Assembly (NCBI GenBank): GCA_948567375.1
Contig: OX419757.1
Coordinates: 26,158,732 to 26,222,731, forward strand
Direction: 5' to 3'
Length of the DNA stretch: 64,000 bases
Source: Lunularia cruciata
Lineage: Eukaryota > Streptophyta > Marchantiopsida > Lunulariales > Lunulariaceae
How positions within the stretch are numbered: the first letter of the stretch is position 1; the number at the start of each line of letters is the position of its first letter. Under the pieces are notes generated by a model. That model was not told the origin of the DNA. It did no database searches and worked only from the letters and a program-made list of their open reading frames with translations. Position numbers and translations under genes: made by a program. This document shows, piece by piece, positions 56,611 to 64,000 of this stretch.

Positions 56611-57298
56611 TGTGAGTTGGCCTGTCTCTCACTCAAGATGAACCTCTGATGGCTATTATGGTAGCGCATCATGGACTAAGAAGGCAAGGAACCCCAACTC
56701 CATCATACTCCTCCAAGGCTAACACTCCAAGACTCAAGACATTGCTCACTAGAGAACTCAATGAGATAGAGATAGTTGCAAATGAAAGGATGATGAGTAC
56801 CTCCTCACCCCCTGTTTATATATGTGTGAAATAGTTACGTACCAAAGTTACTAATTACCGTAGTAACTCAAGTTACTAGAGTAAAAGTCAAGTAAAGTCA
56901 AAAATTAGAAAGGAATATCTATTCATATGGGCATATTCCACTAGCATGTGATCTTATCTTGACCCAACCACTAAGTCAAGGATTCCTTCACATGGACTAT
57001 ACTTGGACTAAAGACGAATCCAAAACAAAAAGGCTTGCGGGCCCAACAGTTCTCAACTCTTTCCTCAAAGCCAAACACCTAGAAATAATACCAAGTCACA
57101 CACTAGAATCTAAAATAGTGGTGCTCATCTTTTCCACTTCCTCTAAAGTAAGGTCCCCTCTATCTTAGCTATGACTAACTTTAGCTAATCATGAATAATG
57201 TAGAACCATCCTTTATCTATATAAATAATATCTCTCAAGTTCTTGTAATACCAAGCTAAATATTACAATACCACACACTTGCACAAATGGGTGTTACA
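56611..57298 (-). mobile_element. Family B solo LTR in the A integrase
   Basis: A full B LTR in minus orientation (TGAGTTGGCCTGTC at 56613 to GGGTGTTACA at 57298). The A pol continues on both sides; GTAT before and GTAC after are the likely, slightly changed target duplication. The exact left edge is uncertain by two bases. Confidence 0.8.
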
Positions 57299-57700
57299 GT
57301 ACGCCCCCATCCAACTTAAGTGCAGCTTCCCTTGAAAAAATATTTGGCAATTATCATATAATAGCACTAAGTTACACTCCCAAAAAAATGACAAGTCATA
57401 ACCTCTTATCATGCTTGTCCTTCCATTGAGCTTGTATTTCTCTTGTTGTTTGCAATGCATCAGCTTGCTCTCTTCTAGCCACATCAATTGTTGAATCCAA
57501 AGATCCAAACTTTTTTCCTCCAACAATCATTCCTCAAATAAGATACAATATGATGGTGCTTCAAATTCAAATGGTAATATGGGATGCAATCCATCTGTTA
57601 AGAACTATGGAGTCAACTTAGTGGTAATCTTTTCAGCCATCCTATATGCATACAAAGCTACAAGTAACTTCTTGTCCTAGTCATAGACATAATTGACTAT
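57299..57700 (-). pseudogene. Third A element: integrase C-terminal part
   Basis: The minus strand 57526-57299 gives SLDLWIQQLMWLEESK, NLVLLYDNCQIFFQGKLHLS and WMGAY, the same order as in the plus copy (43800-44035). Cut at 57700 by a solo A LTR. Confidence 0.8.
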
Positions 57701-58744
57701 TGTGGTACCCATATTTTTTGTTTTTTTATAAGTTTTGAAGAAGAAGTGCATTACAGAAACTGAATTGAACCTAAATGGAGAAGAAACAAGGAAAAGAGTG
57801 TGTTTTGATCTGACCCAGGGAAGTTGATTTTGTGTCTGAGGAAGAAGTACTTGGATTGGACTTGAAGGATATTTTGCCTCGAAATGAAAGTTTAAAGTTA
57901 TGATTATTGCAGGGGCTTTATCTCAATGACCACATGTCCAAATTGTGTGTGCTATATCTTGTTGGAATTGTTGTTTTTTAAGCTTTTTGTCGCTACCAAA
58001 ATCATATATTTTAGAGGTCTGTAGCAGATGTTGCAAGCACTAAAAGTTTTTAGAGTATATATATGGAGTAGTTGAGTGACTTTGGGTTTGAAATTGAAGT
58101 CACTTTGGGTCTATATGATTTGGGGTATATAGACTTTGCCTTAGGTAGTCATGCATTGGATGTAGGTGAATTTAGATGAGTTACTTGAGTCTAGTGCAAT
58201 AGTTAGAGTAGAGTAGTAGACAATGTTTATTTCAAATTAGATCTAGTTTGATCAAGATAAGATGTGATTTGTAGGAATGTGAAGATAAGAATTAGATACA
58301 AAGTACTAGAAGTAGTAGTGCATGTATCATTGGGTGAGTAACCTGAGACATAAGAGGAGATTGGGTAGAGAATAACGTTCTAGATAGCCCAGCCATGACT
58401 TCAATTTCAGTTCAAATTGAAGATAGGATAGAAATTGAAGGAGAAATAGTAGTTGTATATAGACCCAAAGTGCAGGATACGATTGAATCAGAGACCAAAT
58501 CAGAGTAGGAGTAATGGATTTCACATCTGAAGAGGTAGATATGGAGCAGTAGAGTGTTAATTCAGATCTGGAGATTGTTAAGGAGTGGTTTGGGAAGTTA
58601 GATAACTATTAAACTGCTCTGCCTATTTAAAGGATGCATTTGTAATGCATTATATTCAGTTCAGTTTAGTTCAATACTGAAGTTGAGTAAAGCAAAGTTT
58701 CATAACTCAGTGCTCATTTTTTTAGCTTAATTTTGAGTGTCAAT

Positions 58745-58775
<31 letters not shown>

Positions 58776-59307
58776 TTGTGAGTGTTAGGAGAAATTTGAA
58801 CTGCAAGTCAATGAGCTTGTTGGATGTTGGATTCCTCAATGCTGATTTCATTATGTGTGTTTGATCGTGAGTGGATAGCAATCAAAGCAATGCCTTGATA
58901 GATTTGTGAGGAATTGTAATGTTGGTAGTATTTTTCATTTGTGAGTGCAATATTAGATTGATGCAAAACACTTTTGATTGAAGAAGTTGTGCCTTCAATG
59001 GAGGGGTGGAATGCAATTCCAAGGTGAAGCAGCCTTCTTTGGGAGAACTGAATCTTCACAATCATAGTTGAATTGGAAAGAGATTGATGAATTGTGATTA
59101 TGGGTGTTGTTTATTTGTGACAAGACTATGAATCAGTGCTTGTTACTCTCTTTTGGTGAGGTTTCTACATAAAAGACTAAAGATGAAATCAAGAAGAACT
59201 ATTTTTGACATTTTACTTTGCATTTGACCATTTTTGAGTTGTATCTTTGTGGGAATGAACTATTACTTGCTGATTATTGCAAAAGTGATACTTGCTAGGT
59301 TGTCACA
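57701..59307 (+). mobile_element. Solo family A short-type LTR with perfect 5-bp target duplication
   Basis: A 1607-bp LTR, TGTGGTACCC at 57701 to GGTTGTCACA at 59307, flanked by ACTAT on both sides (57696-57700, 59308-59312). Opposite to the pol it interrupts. It has the short-type segment (ATTGCAGGGGCTTTATCTC near 57905), no coding frame of note, and a TATA-like TATTTAAAGG near 58622. Confidence 0.9.
58749..58774. repeat. (TG)13 microsatellite in LTR
   Basis: An uninterrupted dinucleotide run of 26 bp within the solo A LTR. Other A LTRs have only short TG or CA runs here. Confidence 0.9.
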
Positions 59308-59700
59308 ACTATCACCTTTTTCAAAATTTTACAAAGTAATCCATTTGCCTTCCCTATTAACCTTTTTGCTTTGGTGTTGTAAAGAGTCATCGTCAAATGT
59401 TTTATTTGGAAATACTTGGGTAATGCTTTCACAAGTGAATTCAAAAAATGAGTTCCCCAATCATTGTCTAGTTCTAAAGGACATCCATATATGGAGATGA
59501 TATTTGAGAAGAAAAATCTTGTGACTATTTCTGCATCATCTTTCTGAGTTGTCTTTACCTTCACCATTTTAGTAGCATAATCAGTGCATACTAAAATGTA
59601 TCTCTTTTTGGTGAATCAGATGATTGATTGAATTGGACCTATAAAATCAATACCCCATTTATCAAATGGAGCCAATGTCAAAATTGGTCTCAAGGGCCTA
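59308..59700 (-). pseudogene. Third A element: integrase core
   Basis: Minus strand: FDKWGIDFIGPIQS (first Asp), YILVCTDYATKMVKVKTTQK, GCPLELDNDWGTHFLNS (second Asp), then RLIGKANGLLCKIL, where the catalytic Glu of GLTENAN in the sister copy is replaced. Inactive. It is cut on the right by a B LTR, and the rest of this element lies outside the window or is lost. Confidence 0.8.
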
Positions 59701-60372
59701 TGAGCAGGCCTGTCTCTCACTCAAGATGAACCTCTGATGGCTATTATGGTAGCACACCATGGATTAAGAAGGCAAGGAACTCCAACTCTATCATACTCCT
59801 CCAAGGATAACACTTCAAAACTCAAGATATTGCTCACTAGAGAACTCAATGAGAGAGAGATAGTTGCAAATGAAAGGATGATGAGTACCTCCTCACTCCT
59901 TGTTTATATACTTGTGAAATAGTTACACACTAAAGTTACTATTTACCACAATAACTTAAGTTACTATGCTAAAAATCAAGTAAAGTCAAAAAGTATAAAG
60001 GAATATCTATCCAGATGGGCATATTCCACTAAGCATATGATCTTATCTTGACCCAACCACTAAGTCAAGGATTCCTTCACATGGGCTATCCTTGGACTAT
60101 AAAAGAATCCAGAACAAAAAGACTTGTGGGCCCAAGAGTTCTAGACTCTTTCCTCAAAGCCTAACACCTAAGAATAATACCAAGTCAACACACTAGAATC
60201 CAAAATAGTAGTTCTCATCTTTTCCACTTCCTCTAAAGTAAAGTCCCCTCTATCTTAGCTAATTGTGACTATCATAGAACCATCCTTTATCTCTATATAA
60301 ATAATATCTCTCAAGGTTTTATAATACCAAGCTAAATATCATAATACCACACATGCACAAATGAGTGTTACA
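59701..60372 (-). mobile_element. Family B 3' LTR, minus orientation
   Basis: A 672-bp B LTR in reverse (TGAGCAGGCCTGTC to GAGTGTTACA). On its right the minus strand reads a polypurine tract TTTGGGGGTAAA directly before TGTAACACTC, so it is the 3' LTR of a minus-strand B element that inserted into A integrase. The 5' LTR is beyond the window. Confidence 0.85.
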
Positions 60373-60717
60373 TTTACCCCCAAACTAATTTTTCACTTTG
60401 TCCTCAAAGTGAAGGTCTCTCTACCTTCTATGATACATTTTCAACTTATCATGGTTAATCCTATCAAAGTTTCTTTCTCCCAACTCCTTGAGATCATAGG
60501 TGTAATTGCCCCACACCTTCTCCACTATGAAAGGTCCAAAGTACTTAGGCAAAAACTTCTTTTGCACTCTCTTGAATCAAATGGAATCAAACAACATTAC
60601 CCAATCACCTTCTTTTAAAGGCTCCACCTTCTTCTTGCCTTGCCTCCTATCCTAGCTGTCCTTTTGTTTCCTTTGGGCTTGCTTCACTCAAACTATAGCA
60701 ATTTCTCTTGCCTCTTT
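60373..60717 (-). pseudogene. Family B integrase C-terminal part (minus element)
   Basis: Minus strand: DKRQGKKKVEPLKEGDWVML, KYFGPFIVEKVWGNYTYDL and LKELGERNFDRI, followed by the polypurine tract. Matches 34440-34720 of the plus B element. Interrupted at 60717 by a solo A LTR and resumed at 63884. Confidence 0.8.
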
Positions 60718-63700
60718 TATGACAACCCGACAAATATCACTTTTGCGGTTATCAGGTAAGTAAAGTTTGTCTTCACAGATATACAAATCAGAATTGGTCA
60801 AATAAAAAGTCAAATAGTAACATGTAGTTCTTCTTGATTTCCTCTTTAATCTCTCAGGTAGCAACTACACCTAGAAGAGAGTAACAAGCTCATAATCTCA
60901 ACAACTTGTCACAAATGCACACTCTTTAATAACAACATAGCAAATTCTGTCCAAATAAATCTTGATTGTGATGGTTCAGATTCTCCCAAAGATTGCACTT
61001 CACTACAAAAACAAATTTGCCTCAGAATTGTGTTCCATCCCTCCATTGAAGGCACAACTTCCTCAATCAAAATTGCTTCACATCAACTTTGTGTTGCACT
61101 CACAAATGCAGAATACTACCAACACTACAATTCCTCTTTGATCTATCAAAGCATTGCTCCAATTACACTTCACTTAGGATCCAACACACAAAATGAAGAT
61201 CAAGGCTGCGGAATCTAACATCCAACAAACACACAGAAGAAGTTGACACTTGGAATTAAGCTCAAGCAACAAGCACTAAAAATAGCACTTCACTTTATCT
61301 ATCTTCAAAAATATGAATATTGAACAATAGTTCACTCCGAATACCACTCTTAAATAGTGAAGCAAACAACAATTCTAACAAAAATACCATTCTATAACAA
61401 CTCTTTTAACCTATAGATCCGAATTGACAATGCAACCCTTCATATCTGCCTCTTCAAATCTCAAATTTGTTTCTACCCCAATCCGATGTCTACCTCCTCA
61501 TCAGCTTTCAAACCTGATGATCTTCCTATTACTTCTCCTTCTTCATGTATATCTATCACTACCAAGTCCTCCACTATTTCTACTACTTCTTCAATAGGAA
61601 CTACAATTAAGCCCATGGGTAATCTATCTACTTCCTTATCTCCCAACCCACTCTTCTCTAATGTGTCAAATAACAAGTCCAAAGACACCTAAATTCCTAC
61701 TTCTGCAACATAGGACTTCCTCTGCTCTGTCACACTACTCCTAATTCTCTCTAACTCAGACTTGACTAAATCTAATCTGAGACTGACATTGTCTCCTACT
61801 TCTAACATCTTCCAATCTACTTACTTAATTGGATCAGTAAAGTGTTCATATCCACATCTTTGGCTTTCCTCTTCCAAGTTTCCTGCACAAGCAACTTTAA
61901 CTCGTGTAGATGTGCTTCTTCCAACCTTCCTTCAGCCTCCGTGCTCAAGATTGCTTGCAACTTTCTTGCAACTCATTTGTCACCTTCATACAATCTTGAG
62001 AAATTACCTTTTGGTGCTCCTTAAACAATTCCAACAATGGAGTGACAACCTTTGATAGATATTGTATTCTGCCAAAGTTTTTTGCATCTTTGGCCCATCT
62101 TTCACCTCTTCCATTGGCTCCTTTTGCCAAAGTCGCAATCTTTGTATCTTCAGAGACACTACATCCAAGCTTCCTTCTTCCTTACCTACTGAACTTAGCC
62201 CCATAGGGTACTCCTCCTGTCTTTCAGCCCCTTCTCTTCCACAACTAAGGCTACGCAATGATTCATCGTTCCTGGTACACTGTCAATCATTGCATGACAA
62301 GCTTCACCCTCTTCAACTGATTGTTGAACCTTGTGTTCATCCTTACTCTCGCTTCCGGATTCCTCACTTCGTAAAGTGAGTTTGTCTTCTTTTGAGTACT
62401 CTCCTTGAGACTCTATCTCCCCTTCAGACTTGGTTTCCAATGGTGCTTCTTTCACCATCTTCTTACTCTACAGAACTAGTATTTGGGTCTTCCTTTGTGC
62501 TAGAGCTGACTTTGCTTCTTTGGGTTTATTGCACTTCTTCTTCTTCTTTGGGCTTGTGACTTCTTCCATCTTCCATTGTCCCGTCCTCAAGAAGTGATTA
62601 TCATTGGCTTGCAAGTGTGCCATATATTGTTGCTCTTCTTCATCCGCTTCCCGTCTCAAATCAGGATGGAAATGTGACACCATGCAATGCCTCTCCTCTC
62701 TATCAGCAAGTTCAACCCAAAGTAGAAGTGTGCTGCAAATGGTGTAAAATAATGTGGAGGTGAACTTGACCACCATCTACCTTGTTTGTTGGTGAAAACA
62801 CTTTGCCTAGTTCACCTTCACTCCTACAAACATCTGGTGGAAAAAGACTGCCTATTGCATGTTCACATAAGTTGTTTGTTCTAGTTTGAACATGGCCATT
62901 ATCGTTCCCATGATACTTTGTTTAATCAGGTCCCAATTGGACTCCACCTTGTAACCATTGTGCACGGAGCAAAGAACAAATTTTGTATGTCCGCCGTCTC
63001 CTCTGTAGCATCACACTTCCGATAGAAGGTGATCCATGTTGGTTCTCTTGCTTCCTTCCCCAACACTAACCTCCAATCCAACTCAGTCCATCGAGCCTGA
63101 TTTCTTGTCTTCCCCTTGACTTTGGGGCCTTCCTCGCAATTACCGGCAACTATCTCTGCCATTGGGAAGCTACCACTCTTGGGAAACTGAAATTCCAATT
63201 CCATGCTAAGAAAGAAATATGAAGTCTATTCAAGACTTCAATTCTTGCTACAACATCCAACCTACAAATTGTGAAACTTTGCACTGCCAGAGCGTTCATG
63301 ACCTTCTGCTATGATCAGCTCTCTCATTCTTCACCATTGGAAAACTATTCCTTCTCCTGGACGAGACACTCTAACCTCTTCTAGATTTCAAAAAATTGCA
63401 CTCTCAATTGGCTTCCTAACACGCATTACTGCAGGAAGACTACTCAATGGGATAAGAAATCTACTTGACATATTCAACTTGCCCTTATGCAATTTGCAAT
63501 TTTATATTACCCCAAATTGCAATCGTTCTTCAGTTAATTTCAAAATCAACTTCCCATTCTTTTGCTTGTTGTTGTCCTGTCACTATCAAGACATGCTTCT
63601 TTTGCCTCCGCTGTTTCTTGAAGTGTACTTTCTTGCCACGTACCAAGGTTGTTAGACCGTCTTTGTATCAGCCTCTGCTTCCCAATCTGAAGATGATACT

Positions 63701-63883
63701 CTTTTGGACTTCTTTCTTTGTACTCCTCTCCTGAGTACTTCCATCATTGGATCTGAAGTAGACTTCTTTGGATTTCCTCCGAAGACACTTCCGTCCATTT
63801 CTTCTTTTGCAATTCAGCTTTCTTTGCTTACTTGTTCTCCAAATGCTAATAAATAGAAAAAAACAAAAAATGTGGGCACCACA
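60718..63883 (-). mobile_element. Solo family A long LTR (3166 bp)
   Basis: Minus strand from TGTGGTGCCCACAT (63883) to a changed end read forward as TATGACAACC (60718). TCTTT precedes and TCTTC follows, a target duplication with one mismatch. The B integrase reads through from one side to the other, which confirms the insertion. TATAAAA is at 63506-63500. Confidence 0.85.
61473..63204 (-). pseudogene. LTR-encoded protein in the 63 kb solo LTR
   Basis: Order on the minus strand: RWTELDWRLVLGKEAREPTW (63204-62926), DLRREADEEEQQYMAHLQAN (62776-62468), acidic part 62458-62280, YLSKVVTPLLELFKEHQKV (62130-61945), and tail 61688-61473 (LEKSGLGDKEVDRLPM, DEEVDIGLG). The coiled coil between 61945 and 61800 is shorter than in the 30177 copy. 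Broken by frameshifts between blocks. Confidence 0.65.
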
Positions 63884-64000
63884 TCTTCCAAGTCCATGAG
63901 TTGATCCTTCCTTGACTTCTCTACATCACCTCCTTGTGCTTTCTTTGATCTCCTATGAATGCTTTGGAAGGTGGGAAGATCAAAGTGAATAGGTAAGGTA
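63884..64000 (-). pseudogene. Family B integrase, continuation to window edge
   Basis: Minus strand: LPIHFDLPTFQSIHRR, KKAQGGDVEKSRKDQLMD, matching 34300-34400 of the plus B element. It joins 60373-60717 once the inserted LTR is set aside. The element runs out of the window. Confidence 0.8.

Noticed and set aside
1..64000. CRISPR arrays, bacterial operons, tRNA or rRNA genes
   Set aside because: No regular spacer-repeat array, no cloverleaf and no rRNA sequence noticed; the tRNA-like match at 30152 is a primer-binding site.

Overview
The window looks like land-plant nuclear DNA. It holds a decayed plant-type GH17 beta-1,3-glucanase, a probable spliced gene with GT..AG introns, and plant Ty3/gypsy and Ty1/copia retroelements. 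It is AT-rich and almost all of it right of base 9.8 kb is nested LTR retrotransposon. The sequence does not let me name the species.

Layout. Bases 1-6100 are the only likely host gene space: a GH17 pseudogene fragment at the left edge (+) and a three-exon gene model on the minus strand (2998-4996). About 6150-7720 is an AT-rich field of degenerate GAAACT/AGTTTC palindromic repeats, followed by featureless AT-rich DNA to 9812. From 9813 to the end two gypsy families dominate. Family A has LTRs that begin TGTGGTACCC and end GGTTGTCACA; its full-length LTRs are unusually long (about 2.9-3.75 kb). It has a primer-binding site matching the tRNA-Asp type used by Tat/Athila elements, a gag with three CCHC knuckles, and protease, RT (FIDDF box), RNase H and integrase. 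Family B has LTRs of about 0.69 kb beginning TGTAACACCC and ending GCCGGCTCA, also with a gypsy gag-pol. A Ty1/copia pol remnant lies at 51.5-52.9 kb.

Nesting. A family B element (17159 to 35469) is split by an A element on the minus strand (22300-33927). A second A element (+, 37558-47113) sits inside the coding part of an older A LTR (36146-50373), which also carries a minus-strand solo LTR with perfect 5-bp target duplications (47560-49494). A third A element (minus, 53210 to at least 59700) is interrupted by a B solo LTR, by an A solo LTR with perfect duplications (57701-59307) and by a second B element, which in turn carries an A solo LTR (60718-63883). On the left, one A LTR (from 9813) is split by another (11696-15067), again with perfect duplications.

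Most notable point. The long A LTRs carry a sense-strand reading frame of about 850 codons lying wholly inside the LTR: a basic N-terminal region, a conserved globular region, an acidic/serine region, then a long coiled coil. Related fragments occur in every long LTR here, all broken. Seven copies share a TATAAAA box 372-390 bp from the LTR start, just upstream of the frame, and a second TATA-like box lies after its stop. Shorter LTRs of the same family have lost most of the frame. In the plus-strand A element a deletion has fused this LTR protein in frame to gag, giving the longest open frame in the window (357 codons). No retroelement here is intact; every pol copy has stops, frameshifts or insertions.
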